Part shown: positions 1 through 45,150 of the stretch, in pieces
Position numbering within the stretch: position 1 is the first letter of the stretch
Layout of the letters: each line of letters opens with the position of its first letter
Assembly (NCBI GenBank): GCA_029204225.1
Contig: CM055094.1
Location: forward strand, 68,935,055-68,999,054
From: Diphasiastrum complanatum
Taxonomy: Eukaryota > Streptophyta > Lycopodiopsida > Lycopodiales > Lycopodiaceae
Length of the DNA: 64,000 nucleotides
Reading direction: 5' to 3'
Position numbers and translations under genes: made by a program
The notes under the pieces: model-generated
Seen by the model: only the letters and a program-made list of their open reading frames with translations
The model's database searches: none
What the model was told of the DNA's origin: nothing

Positions 1-620
1 TAGCTTTGCAAAATTCCAATGGATTTTCATAATGATTGGACTTGAATCTATTTTGGTGAAAGCACTGTTTTTGTGTTGTCTGGCTGTGTCTTTAATCTAT
101 GGAATTTGCTACTTGAGGTGATTTGGCCAAATATCTCCCAGTCAAGGTAAACTATTTTCAGGCACGAGCCTGAATATGTCCTATCGTTTTTACTCCGATT
201 TTGATTACTAAGAGAGCATTTGAGGTGGCAAGAAAACTGTAAGACTGCAAACAGTATCCATGCTTTCCAGATAACGGATGTAGGAACCTTGCAAAAGCCG
301 TATCCCTTTTGACTCTCTGCAGAGTCTTGTATAAGGTATATCTCCTGTAATTGATGGTTTGTATCTGTTGTGGATTACAACAAGAATGCCATGCACCACC
401 GAGAAGAATACCGTTTTTCTCATGATGACTAACATGATCCTAACCAGATTACAAGTTCTGATTCATAAACACATGATAAGAGAAAGAATATGAATGCTAA
501 ATTTGCAATTACTTGATTGATTGGTTGAATATTACATAATGTACATTCTACACAGCCATTATTGCCTTTTTGAGCTTAAACACCTTTTGCTTTCATGTCT
601 CAAGATATTACAGCTGGCGA
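1..620. other. 3' flank of the kinase gene; no gene seen
   Basis: This stretch lies beyond the TAA stop of the minus-strand kinase and should hold its 3' UTR and the intergenic sequence after it. I see no recognisable open frame, RNA gene or transposon here. I did not find a clear AATAAA on the minus strand close to the stop, so the polyadenylation site is not assigned. Confidence 0.4.
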
Positions 621-33679
<33,059 letters not shown>

Positions 33680-34880
33680 CGTGTTTTCTTTCAGCTTACC
33701 CTTCTCGGTAAACTCTTTTGATTCAAGATATTTCCACAGCCGAATTCATTATGCCCACTCTGCTCCACAATCTTTGTGTTTCGATTGAAGCAAATTCGGT
33801 GCTGTCACATCCTTTGCTGAAATAATCCGACAAGCAAACAGTGAATAAGACCCGATGATGCCTTTCGTAGCGCTGGTGTGTGCTCCTCCTTGTTCCTTTC
33901 AACTTGATTTCATTTTGTTAAGCCTCTCCAAATCATAAAAACCAAAAATACACAAGCCACAGTACTGACTCGTCTGCCCTGCAGGGTATGCGAATGCTCT
34001 CTTGAATGTATTATGTTCCTTTTCCTGTTCATACGGGCTTTGATCTAATATAGTGGCTTATGAATTAACTTGTGAGGATACCAAACGTCAACATATAAGG
34101 ATAGGCATCTTTGACTAATAAAAATCACTTTTTGTGGAGGTAAATTAGTGAAGCCGTTCCAAAATCCAACTGCAACTACTTTCTTCAACCATATCAAAGC
34201 CCTTACTGAACACCCTCTAGATCTGTACAGATCTGAATCTAGGTTTTATTGTGCCTTTTTTCAGGATTTCTTTGCCCAGCCCAGCCAACGAATACATCCG
34301 CAGAACAAAATTGGAGAAAACGAAACCTTCAATCTGGATGAATTCGTTTTGTCAGCTGGTCAAATCGCACAACCCTAACCTGAGAGGGCACCAAATCCTA
34401 TCCAAAGCTGTTCACCCCAAAAGAGAGGCAAAATCAGGAAAATTCCTGTGTGCAAAGACGGTATCAGGAGCAGAAGGGCAGACATGTGGTGAGAGCATCA
34501 GTAAATAAGCAGAGATGATGCGACGGCAACTCTAAAAGCTTCGCATCCTCTTTCTTTCTTTCTTTCTTTCCTGTTTGTTTCTGTCTCTTTTTGTCCCTTT
34601 CCTTTTGAAACACTTTCTGATCCGAATCTCACGCTCAATTCATTGCTGTTGCAAACACAAAGCCAACACAAAACACAGACACCACCATATCTTCACCAAC
34701 TACGATTCCTCCATTCCCCCTTTCGCTCTCTCTCTCTCTCTCACTCACTCTCTCTCACTCTCTCTCTCTCTCTCTCTCCTTTTTGCTTCCCATTTTCCTT
34801 CTAAAGCATCTCTCTCTCTCACCCCCCCCCGCCCTCTGGGCTGGACACACGCCGCTACAATTTAGCCGGTGAGCGGCATT
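33680..34880 (-). promoter_or_regulatory. Probable 5' UTR/promoter region of the kinase gene
   Basis: Upstream of the first coding exon on the minus strand I find no homologous coding sequence. At 34719-34785 there is a broken CT tract (GA on the gene strand) and at 34552-34569 a CTTT tract. GA-rich stretches of this sort are common in plant 5' UTRs and core promoters. No convincing TATA box is assigned. A further 5' exon holding a longer N-terminus could lie here unnoticed. Confidence 0.35.
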
Positions 34881-35035
34881 TTGGTCTCCATGTGACCACC
34901 TCAAATTTTGCCTATTTAGTTACCCAAAGACTTGGTTAGGACAAGTTCATTTCTAGGCACCTAACCCTTGTCCCTTTAGTCCACTTAACACGGAGAAACA
35001 ACCAGCCTCGGCCCCACTCCGAGACTTAGTTTAAG

Positions 35036-35193
35036 AGAGGAGCTTATTCCTCGTCTTGACCGAGAGTGCAAGCGCGGCCCACCCTCATCCATAACCAAGA
35101 TTCATGATAAAATGTTTCTTCAAGGCTTGTGGATCGTTGGATCAGGGTGGGGCCCTACGTGCGTTCTCGGTCAAGATGAGAAGTACACTCCTA
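35036..35193. repeat. Imperfect inverted repeat (about 63-bp arms)
   Basis: The left arm (35036-35098) contains CTCGTCTTGACCGAGAGTGC and GGCCCACCCTCATCC. The right arm (35129-35193) is its imperfect reverse complement, with GTTCTCGGTCAAGATGAG and the complement of CCCACCCTGATCC. The loop is about 30 bp. It could fold as a hairpin and looks like the core of a small MITE or foldback element just upstream of the kinase promoter region. No target duplication was found. Confidence 0.6.
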
Positions 35194-37308
35194 GCTTGAG
35201 CGCCCAACATGTGAGACATGAGGTGGCTTTTTGTGTTTGGAGATTTTGACTCACATGTTTGTATGTCAAAGACGACTCAAGGAAAATCGACCAATCCCAT
35301 GGCAGGTATTCAAACGAGCCAACCAAGTGGAGCATCTCATTTAACACGTCTCATCCAAGTCCAAAAGAGGGGTGGTCCTTGACTCATCTTATCACTTGCC
35401 GAAATTAAAACATGGGCGACAAGAGAAAGAGGTCGAGCAATGGAATTGCTACTGGTCTGAAACCACCCTAAGATTGGTCTTCCATAAGTTCCAAAATACC
35501 ACATGGTGTTTATTTAAAAGATGATGTGTTGAAACTTATCCAAACTCTACAAGATATATATTTAACCACAACCTCTGTGTGTTGGTGGACAAATATAGTT
35601 CCCACAGTGTCGAGGCTTATTTAGGTCATAAGTTTCATCTAGTGAATTGTCCAATGCGTGATACCAAACGCTATTTAGTTATGTGAGCACCTTCATTTCT
35701 TGAGGATGGCTTTTTTTTTAGAAGTTTAAACCTTTCTTATAATGAATACTAGCTAGGCTCTAGCCAAGGGAATCCTTTATAACTACAAAAAATTGTGCAA
35801 ATATGAGATGATGTCTCCATTATAGCTCAACTGAAAAAAAAAGCTTGAGGTGAGACAATTCCTCAACTATTGCTTGGAGTGCGGCCCATTCAAAGAAAAT
35901 AGTTGTGTGAGAAGAGCAAAAGATATAGAAACCGGCCATTGGATAATGCAAAGATAAATTGTGAACAAAATAAGTGCATTGAAGGTTGGAGGTACGGCCA
36001 ATAGCCCAGATTCAAAAAGACATAACCTATGTTTATCAAAATAGCTACATTTTGAGCAAACTGCATTTGAAAAATAAGTTGATATTACCACAATAGAGTC
36101 TTACTAGGAGGTCATCTATTGGTTTGCTATAGAAAAACATTGCTACAATCTGGGTGTGGTGATAGAGGATTCTTGGTGTTGGATTGAAGTTCAAACCCTA
36201 CTCACACTCATGTTTTGAAGAAAAAAAAAACACTGCTACGATTAAGCTATCAAAGTATACTTCTTTTTAACAAAATGAATCAAAAGTGCATTCAAAAGCA
36301 ACTAAATATGGAGTATAGATATGAAGCTAATTTGACACCTAGTATTAGGGCTAGTTTGGTGGAGACGATATATGCCACAAAAATCTCTCAAAAAATGGAG
36401 AATATATCAAGAATTTGTGAGATTTTTTCAAGATAGCCCAAAGATTTTCTTGTTCAAAATCTTGAAGAGAGGAGGAGAATTCTTGCAATCTACTAGGTGT
36501 GAGTTTGGGAAAAGAATACCTTCTCAAGGGCTAACAAGCTATTGAAGTCTTAAAAGCTTCAATATGAAACTTTTTGCTATGAATTTTGAATTTAAATGGC
36601 TTGAAATGTCAAATTAATCACTTTCTCATCAACAAGTTTCAGTTTGAAGGGCACCAAAGTGAGGTGGCTAATTTGAAGGGTAAGGGGGCTCTACGTGCAA
36701 ACTAGAAAAAACTTCTTTCAAGAATTTCACTATCACATTTCAGCACATTTTTAGTGTATTTTGCTAAATCACCTTTGCGACATGCCTAAGCGTTAGAAGT
36801 CTCATGTTCAAGGTAGTCCCAATGGTGGACAAGTACAAAAACCAGTTCAACAAAGCAAAGATCTGGACAATCAACAGTTTTATTTTTTTGCCATTTTTCA
36901 CAATTTTATGAGTGACTACTAAACGTATCTAGGAAGCCAAAAATACTCAAATCATTGGATTTTGGTCAAATGATTGAACTCTTTACATGTAAGAAGTGTG
37001 TATAGCCAATCATTTTGGCTGATTAGGGTCGCTAAAAATCAATTCGTGTTAATTTATGATTTCTTCTTTGATAATAAGCCAATAATGATTCATAATTAAT
37101 CAATAGGGTGCTATAAGACACAAGCAAAAGGATAAACTCATAGTGGCATTGAGATACCACCCACATAGCATTACAAGGATCTACATCAGTGAGAAATTTA
37201 GTCATAGTATCGTGGCATTTGACAATTTGCGAGTAAAATTGTGCGAGTTTTGCGAGTTCATAATTGTGAATACTCATAATTTTGGCTATCATCGATTTCA
37301 CCCAAAAA

Positions 37309-37680
37309 AAATATTTCTATGAAACAAAGATCTTTTAAAATATTCGAATGACCAAAAAATGATATTATTACTTATTGGATAAGCAATCAATGTCAAAAAC
37401 ATCAATAGTCCATCAGGGGTTAACTACATCACCATTTGAAAGCAATGGGACAAAAAAAACATAATTTCAACATCACAATATGTGTCGTATTGCGAAACCA
37501 GCTGAATTCGCAAAAAAAAAAATAGACGTTACAAGGAATATTCCTATGAAACAAAGATCTCCAAAAATATATGAATGACCAAAAATTATGATATTAAAGC
37601 ACTCGATGTCTAAAACATAAGTAGTCTATCACATGTTAACTACATCATCATTTGGAAGCAATGGCACAAAAACATACATT
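37309..37680. repeat. Spaced direct duplication, about 150 bp
   Basis: The block TATGAAACAAAGATCT ... GAATGACCAAAAA ... TTAACTACATCA ... GAAGCAATGG occurs at about 37310-37460 and again at about 37540-37675. Spacing is about 230 bp and there are several mismatches and indels. The copies are diverged, so the duplication is old. No coding potential. Confidence 0.75.
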
Positions 37681-39699
37681 CACCTAATAAGTCTTGCACC
37701 TTCAAGTTGGCAAAGTATATCCCATATCATCAACACTTCACATGTTTTTGACCAACCTCCCTTTTCTACTTTTGAAAAATCTTCATAATGTTTCTCTGTG
37801 GTTGGCTTACGTCAATTGGCTTACGTCAAGCACTTTGATTTTAGTCTTCCAAATGGCCTCTAAAAGGAAAAACCAGTAATCTTTTACACACTCTCTAATG
37901 TCATCATAACATAGAAGCTATTTTTCACTATTTTAATGCTCATAGATATTTTCCCATCGAGAAGTTCTAGGACAATTTTTTTTTGTCTCTAGTTATAATG
38001 TCATTTTTATTCATAGATTCCTTTTTCTTTGTTAAGTTGCTTATGTATTAAGCATTCAAGTTAAACAACCAATTTGCAACTTATAAGCATGCTATTTTTC
38101 CTTGGGTTCTCTTAGCTATTTTTATTCACCTTAGATGCATGATCTTTGTATGCAAAATAATCATGCACATTTGCATCAATTTTGGTAAAGTTGTGATTTG
38201 TCATATATTCTTCTTAATATTGAAACCTAAGTTCATACATAGTTGGTATATTTAGGTGTGGAAGGTGAAGACTTAGTTAAAGAATCTAGGTTTTTTTTTC
38301 TCCTTTGATTAATCATGCTCCCACTCATTCCATATAATTTTTGGGCCAAATCTAACATGATTCATATTTTGACTATAACGTAGACCAAATCTAGATTTAT
38401 TTGGTGATCTTTTTATTGTTTATGTGAACTAGTTCTATGAAATTTTTTCAAAAACACAAGTTATTTTGTCCTTAAATTTCATATGACACTCATTTTGAAT
38501 GAAAACTCATATGTGTGCTTGAAATTATATTATTTACAACTCCTTTGTGATAACGAATAATGTTGCTCTAATTCTTTTGGTAGAACACTTGTAGCTATTC
38601 ATAACTTGATTATCAAGAATGGGTATATCATTCAACCACTTTTCCATGTCCATTTTCCATGTTTAAGACTCCCAAACTCATGTTTATGCATTCCCACATC
38701 ATCTTACATGTTGGGCATCTCTCTATGCCCCAAAATAAATGTGACAGCAAGACTCAAGCCTCCTTGAGCCTCCCACTTATTTGTTAGTACCTTGTTATGT
38801 TTCTTGAATCCCCTCATAGACAATTTGTAGTATCCCTCATGTTGCGTTTAAGTTCTCAAGACTCTTGGCGGCATCCATCTTAACAAAAATGATGCCTAAA
38901 CTCAATGCGACCCCCATTATTCAATTATAGGTGTGTTCTTCTTGAGTTTTGGGATCCATTCATCTAATGTTTGTATAATTTTGTCTAGGAGAACTCTAGT
39001 GTTCATTGTCCCAAGAATCGTACATGTATCACGAACTTGTATGAATGAGATGAGAATGGAGTAGATTGATGCAACATATTTGAACAACCATAGATTTTTC
39101 AATTCTTGAAGGTAGATTTTTAAGGCTATCTCCCTAGCTTACTTTTCTGCCTTTCTATAACTTAAAGGCTAATCCAAATGAATGCACAACAAACCTTGAA
39201 GAAGAAAATGCACAACAACATGCTAGTCGATGTAGTTAGAAGCAACAACTAGTCCACATTGCAACATGTTCCAAGGGAAAGATAGGAATACTTCAAAGTG
39301 CCAACCCAAAAAAAAACTTTTTTCACTTCGAATAGTGCATGGTGAAAGAGTTTATTCCAATTCATGGAGATAAAACTTGGGGTATCTCATCTCTTCATGG
39401 TGGCTAAGTATACTTGTGATTCATCACCTTGGGACACCAAGTTTTTAATTATCAAATGATTCATTAATAGCGATGCACATGAAAGAATGTCACAAAAATA
39501 GTTTACTTATAAGGGGCCTCCTTAAGTTTGAAAGACTTTACATTTCAAATATTAAATGAGTTTATGAATTAATTTAAGGCCAAAAGGCCAAAAAAATTCT
39601 TCACACTTTTTAGTTTACCATCAACTACGTTATTATATTTGCAAAAAAATTTAAAAATTCCCTAAAATAAAGTATTACGACTTTTTTGTAAACGAGGTT

Positions 39700-39832
<133 letters not shown>

Positions 39833-39843
39833 TAAATATGTAG

Positions 39844-39900
39844 ATGTGTGTGTGTGTACATATACATGCGTGTGCGCACGCGCACACACACACACACACA
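39844..39900. repeat. 57-bp perfect alternating purine-pyrimidine run
   Basis: From ATGTGTGTGTGTGTACATAT through GCGTGTGCGCACGCGC to the CA tract, every step alternates purine and pyrimidine. The run contains the palindrome GTGTGCGCACGCGCACAC with one mismatch and is partly self-complementary (TG half against CA half). Such sequence is known to favour Z-DNA or cruciform structure under supercoiling. Confidence 0.9.
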
Positions 39901-40946
39901 AGAGGACAACACGTAGAATTTTGGAATCCAATTGACTTTTCAATATTCTCTTAAAAATTGGAGAGGTTAGTAGCAAAAATTATTTTATTGTGTAGGATGA
40001 GTAGTTGGAATATTCTCACTATTTGTTTCCTTCACTTTATGCAGGTTATCTAAAAAAAAAAAAGATAATGTACTTCTAATTGTTGTGTTCAAGCATGTAA
40101 CACATGATCTCTAGCTAAATCAACACAACTCTAGTTATCATATGAGATTCTATGGAAGAATAGGATTTTTGGCCTTTCAAACTTCAAAAAGACATTTCTT
40201 GGGACCCAATGAACCACAACCATAATAAGTGTCAGAATGGTCGATATGAGTCATCAATTTGATTTTTCTTTGAAATTCAGGTTCCACAATCCTTTGTGTA
40301 TTAAACCAAGCTCTGTGCACTGGAGGACTTGCATTTTTATACTAGAGTCACCCCATTGTTTGTCACACAACCCAATATGAAAAACTTGATTATTTAGAGA
40401 TTTTGAAGGCTCCTTAGTTTTGTTTCTAGCGCTTATTTTATCTGCCAGATTCACTCTCTAAGGTTGCCCATCTAATTTTTCTTCCACTAGGCTTTTGAAC
40501 ATTGTTTTTCATTGAAGAATAAATATCTTTTACTATTTTTTCATACCACTTTCAAAAGCTAAAATTTAGAAATTTGACCAGTTTTTGTTATATGTCACCA
40601 AATTTAATCTACTTTGAAGCTATGGCTACCTAGCCATCGGAAGCTATGCAACAATCTATATCACTAATTTTGGCAAAAAAAAAAAATGAGGATTCTACCT
40701 TAGTTTTTCTTTACAAAATTAAATTTTTTTTACAACAAATGGACACATTCACAACTCTCTCCATTTTTCTCGTGTTCGACAATGTTTGATCATGCACAAT
40801 GCTCAGTACATCTTTTGAGCTCTTGATAGAGTCCTTCCATGTCTGAAATACTACTCTAATATTTTCAAATGAATGAAAATTGTGATTTTGTTATGTGACC
40901 ATGCACTTTCGTCTTGAGCTAAAGACTTGCCCTAACCTTATAACAA

Positions 40947-41040
40947 GTAAACTTCCAGGAATTACCAACTAGATGAATGCTAGCTCACTATGGGTAAACT
41001 TCCAAGAATTACCAACTAGATGAATGCTAGCTCACTATGG
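40947..41040. repeat. 47-bp perfect tandem duplication (one mismatch)
   Basis: The unit GTAAACTTCCAGGAATTACC... ending CTCACTATGG occurs at 40947-40993 and 40994-41040, differing at a single base. It lies just upstream of the copia-1 leader. Confidence 0.93.
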
Positions 41041-41280
41041 CCATTATGATCTACGACCTAATTAGTTGTCCTATTACTGGATGTTGTCGCATTTGCTTAG
41101 TAAAAATAGATGATCATACTTCTACGTTTTTATTGATCAATTGAAGCAATAGTTAGCATCTCTCTCAAGCTTTCAAGCTTAAACACTCTTGAGCATTCTA
41201 GCTCAGTTCTTTAAAGTTGATTTAGAGTATTGCTATTGCGCTTACTACTTATAAGTGGAAGTGCTTAATTCAGATAGAGT

Positions 41281-42546
41281 TATAGTTACTCAGAGATAGC
41301 CGTTGAAGAGAGCTTCGAGAGAACGGTCTTCTGAGAGTTCGAGATTTACGACGGGTTGAAGACGAAAAGAGAAACACTGGTGCAGAGAGTTTAGCACATA
41401 GAAGCTTGGGGAGCTTGAGACTGTGTGAGGATTCAGAGACAAGGGTTGTTGGCTTAATCAGAACCTCAGAAAATGGAATTTTGAAATTCCGAAGAAGGCT
41501 ATTTGGTGTTTGTAGTCAGTGTGCATTCAATCGGATACCGTTTGATGAATGGATTGAAGCATAAGCTTTCCAGCAGTAGGGCAAACTCAGAGGAAGAGGA
41601 TAGGCCTGTCAGAACACTGTGAATTGGAAGCCAAGAACCGATTTGTGTGAAAAAACCCTGGTTTGGGGTTTGGAAGCACAAAATCAGAGATTTCTCTCCA
41701 TTCTGAACTTTTTTTGGAGCTGTAAAAGCTTGAAGGAGGGCGCCCTACTCAGCTAAGCTAAATCACAGAAGGCCGTGGGCGGCCGCGCATCAGAGAGGGT
41801 GCTGAATCGCGTTTTGCAGGGCAAGAAAAAACCTTGGTGAAGCCATAGCTAGCAAGCAAGAGGAGAAGAGCCCGCAGGCAGATCGCGCGATGTGAAGGAG
41901 GGTGGCGACTCAGTGTATTGGAGTGTGTCGTGGCTCCAGGGATTTGGTTTAATGCCCAAACGAAATCTAGATCGTTGGATCCATATACAAGATAATCAAT
42001 GGTAGAGATGAGCTTCATGTGGGCCATTGGATTGCTATAAGCCATTGGATGGGCTTTGAACAGGGCCTTGAAGAAGTGAAGTGCATTATGGCCTTCAACC
42101 TCATTAGAAATTTTCATACTGAAAGTTGAGTTGGGTCCCTTCACAAGTGAAGAGTGAAGTTTCTTCAAGGTGAAGAAACAGTTCAAAAACTAGAAAAGTT
42201 CCCATTTTTGGGTCCTCTGCCCATTTTGACCCAAATGGCTACAACCTCCAAACGAAGGGCACCCGGACTGTACCTGCAAGTACGGTACAGCAAAACAGAG
42301 TGATTTTAGCGGAGAAAGTGTTCGGAGTACGCCAAAAGTGATTTTCCCATTCCATTTGGCACGTTGTTGGGAGTTGACGACAGTGCATTTCGGAAGGCGA
42401 CGCCGATTTGGCTTTCAAATTGGTGGAAAAGCGACGAGTGGCCTGGTAAGGAAAAAAGTGCAGGTCATTATTTTCAACTTCTAACATCACTGTTGGCCTC
42501 GGCATACTGTTCTTAGCCTAAGGCAGAAGTTTCAAGCAGTTTTGCG
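41281..42546 (+). mobile_element. Copia-1 5' leader
   Basis: This non-coding sequence before the copia-1 polyprotein is clearly similar to 57930-59030, which follows a copia PBS. Shared blocks include AGAGAGCTTCG near the start and GCAAAACAGAGTGATT with GCCAAAAGTGATTT near the end. It is therefore a long 5' UTR. An LTR and PBS in front of it are not recognisable here. Confidence 0.65.
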
Positions 42547-44910
42547 ATGGCAAACATAGGAGAGTCCATTTTGAGTGAAAGTAGCAAATTGGACAGGATT
42601 TCCAACTATGCAGTGTGGAAATTCAAAATGAAAAACATACTGATGGAGAAAGACGTATGGGAAGTCATCACAGGTGATGAGAGAAGGTCGCCAAATGAAG
42701 CAGACATCAAAGTGTTCGACAAAAAGATGAGGAAAGCTTTGACCTTCATTAACTTGTCAGTGAAGGATCACATCATTACCCACATTTGTGATGCTATTAC
42801 ACCCAGACAGGCATGGGATGTGCTAAAGGAGCAGTTCGAAATGTCAAATCCGTCAAGAATCATGTTTTTGAAGTCAAAGTTGAATAGTGCCCGCATGAAG
42901 CAAGGAGAGCACATTCAGATGTACATGACCAGAATCAAGACAATGAAAGATGAACTGCATTCTATTGGTGAGCGCATACGTGATGTGGAGCTGGTGCACA
43001 ATGCATTGTGCGGTATTGCAGAATCCTATCAGATGTTTGTGAGCGGAATAGCATCAAGAGAAAGATTGCCAACCTTTGACGAGCTCACAAGAATCGTGAT
43101 GCAGGAAGAGCAACGACGAGAAATGGTGAAAGCTATACGTCAAAATACTGACGATCAGGCACTTGCGACATGCCAAAAACAAAGCAAGGGCAAGGGCAAG
43201 AAGAAGTCTAAGCAGCAATTTGTCAAATCTCAGGAGGATGAGGGATCTTCCAGTAAAACTAAGAAGAAAGGCAAGTGCTTCCATTGTGGTAAAAAGGGCC
43301 ATTGGAAGAGTGAATGTTGCAAATTCTTGGCGGAACAAGGCAAGAGGAAACCAAAACAAACAGGTAACCTTGTCGATGAGGGTGAGATTGAAGACTCTAG
43401 CATCTTCATATCTGCATTGTCATCTAATCAAGATGATCAAGCATGGTATATTGACTCAGGAGCCACAAGACACATGACAGGTAATAAGAATTGGTTCAGT
43501 AGTTTGAAGGTGTTGGATAATGGAACATCTGTTTCACAAGCAAATGGTGAGGTGTGCATGATCAAGGGGATAGGCACCGTTTCAATCCAACTACCTGATG
43601 GCAAAAGCAGGATAGTCAAGGAGGTACTTTACGTACCAGGTTTGAAGAAAAATCTACTTTTTATTGGAGTCATTACTGATCAAAAGTTGAAAGTAGAATT
43701 CGCCCATGATCGTTGCTTTGTGAAGGATGCGAACCAAAGGTTCAAAGTTATTGTGGATGGAGTAAGAGAGCCCAATATAAAATTGTACAGGTTGAATGCT
43801 ATAATTAAGGGGCAACATGGACTTGTATCATCCATTCCATCGCAAACTGAGTTGTGGCATAAGAGGCTTGGTCACTTGAACTTGGGAAGCCTCAATTTGA
43901 TGAGAAAATTGGAGATGATAACAGGATTGCCTACCATAGAAGATCACTTGAAATCAATGTGCGAATCTTGTGTATATGGGAAGCAGCATCGAGAGAAGTT
44001 CAATAAAGGGGGTGTTGCAAGAGCAAAGAACATCCTGGATTTAATCCACACAGATTTATGTGGGCCTATGAGGACTATGTCCTTAGGTAAAGCCTTCTAT
44101 TTCATGACCTTTATTGATGATATGTCACGTAAGACGTGGATCTACTTCTTGAAGAGGAAATCAGATGCATTTGATAACTTCAAGAGTTTCAAAGCATTGG
44201 TCGAAAATCAGACAGGTAGGAAGATTAAAGTCCTAAGATCAGATAGTGGAGGTGAGTACAAGTCTAATGAGTTCAATGATCTTTGTGATCAATGTGGGAT
44301 TAAAAGACAATTTACGCAAGCTCATACTCCTGCTCTCAATGGTGTAGCTAAGTGCAAAAATCGTACGATTGTGGAAAGTGCCAGATCTATGCTAGATGAG
44401 ATGAAACTACCAAAAGATTTTTGGTCAGAAGCATGTAGCATGACAGTCTATCTTCAAAATAGAAGTCCTACCATTGCCATACCAAAGATAACACCTGAGG
44501 AAGCATTCACAAAGAAGAAGCCAAAGGTGAACCACTTGCGAATCTTTGGATGTAAGGCCTTTGTACACATTCCTAAGGAAGAAAGACGTAAACTTGATGT
44601 AAAAGATATCAAGTGCATATTCCTAGGATATGATGATCGTGTGAAGGGCTACAGATGTTTTGATCCAGTCGAAAACAAAATCCATATAAGTCGTGATGTT
44701 ATCTTTGATGAATCCAAGATGTATGAAGACGAGGATGCTGAGAAGATAGACACATCCAGTGGGAAAGATGGTATAGTGAGGATACCACCTGATGATGATC
44801 CATTCATTGACCTTCCGAGTGATGAACATGAGGATACATCTCAAGATACTACTACTCAACCTCAAGAAACAGGTTGGAGAGGTAGGGTGCAGTGGCAATC
44901 ACCAGATTGA
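42547..44910 (+). CDS. Copia-1 gag-protease-integrase polyprotein, 787 codons, RT deleted
   Basis: This is the longest intact transposon frame in the window. Domains: gag (residues 1-240, start MANIGESILSESSKLDRISN); zinc knuckle CFHCGKKGHWKSEC (about 244-257); protease WYIDSGATRHMTG (about 300-312, DSG intact); integrase zinc region LWHKRLGHLN ... CESCVYGK (about 437-480); integrase core with HTDLCGP and RSDSGGEY. At exactly 35 residues after the second aspartate, where copia integrases have glutamate in NGVAERKNR, it reads NGVAKCKNR. The catalytic acid is therefore replaced by lysine. The frame ends at 44910 after a jump that skips RT. It could still express Gag-like protein, but the element cannot transpose on its own. 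Confidence 0.92.
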   Translation: MANIGESILSESSKLDRISNYAVWKFKMKNILMEKDVWEVITGDERRSPNEADIKVFDKKMRKALTFINLSVKDHIITHICDAITPRQAWDVLKEQFEMSNPSRIMFLKSKLNSARMKQGEHIQMYMTRIKTMKDELHSIGERIRDVELVHNALCGIAESYQMFVSGIASRERLPTFDELTRIVMQEEQRREMVKAIRQNTDDQALATCQKQSKGKGKKKSKQQFVKSQEDEGSSSKTKKKGKCFHCGKKGHWKSECCKFLAEQGKRKPKQTGNLVDEGEIEDSSIFISALSSNQDDQAWYIDSGATRHMTGNKNWFSSLKVLDNGTSVSQANGEVCMIKGIGTVSIQLPDGKSRIVKEVLYVPGLKKNLLFIGVITDQKLKVEFAHDRCFVKDANQRFKVIVDGVREPNIKLYRLNAIIKGQHGLVSSIPSQTELWHKRLGHLNLGSLNLMRKLEMITGLPTIEDHLKSMCESCVYGKQHREKFNKGGVARAKNILDLIHTDLCGPMRTMSLGKAFYFMTFIDDMSRKTWIYFLKRKSDAFDNFKSFKALVENQTGRKIKVLRSDSGGEYKSNEFNDLCDQCGIKRQFTQAHTPALNGVAKCKNRTIVESARSMLDEMKLPKDFWSEACSMTVYLQNRSPTIAIPKITPEEAFTKKKPKVNHLRIFGCKAFVHIPKEERRKLDVKDIKCIFLGYDDRVKGYRCFDPVENKIHISRDVIFDESKMYEDEDAEKIDTSSGKDGIVRIPPDDDPFIDLPSDEHEDTSQDTTTQPQETGWRGRVQWQSPD

Positions 44911-45150
44911 GCCCATTTTTGGCAAACCTTGGAGAAGGACATTGGCAGATAACAAAAAGGGTCATAAGATATTTGAAAGGAACTGTCAAATATGGACTTG
45001 AGTTCAAGTCTTTCGATGAACCAATGACAGGATTTGCAGACACTAACTGGGCGGGAAATGTTAATGATAGAAAATTGACGTGTGGTTATATATTCAAATT
45101 TTGAGGAATATGTGTTAGCTGGAATTGTAAGAAGCAACATTCCACAGCTC
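44892..45150 (+). pseudogene. Copia-1 RNase H remnant
   Basis: Right after the truncated integrase, in another frame: RLSPFLANLGEGHWQITKRV, IRYLKGTVKYGLEFKSFDEP and GFADTNWAGNVNDRKLTCGY. This is the middle of copia RNase H. It stops near KKQHSTALSST, where the conserved SSTEAEY would come. The whole RT domain between integrase and this piece is absent. Confidence 0.85.

Noticed and set aside
41758-42505. Minus-strand frames of 88-142 codons over the copia-1 leader
   Set aside because: They lie antisense to a sequence shared with the copia leader at 58 kb, where the homologous frames are not conserved.
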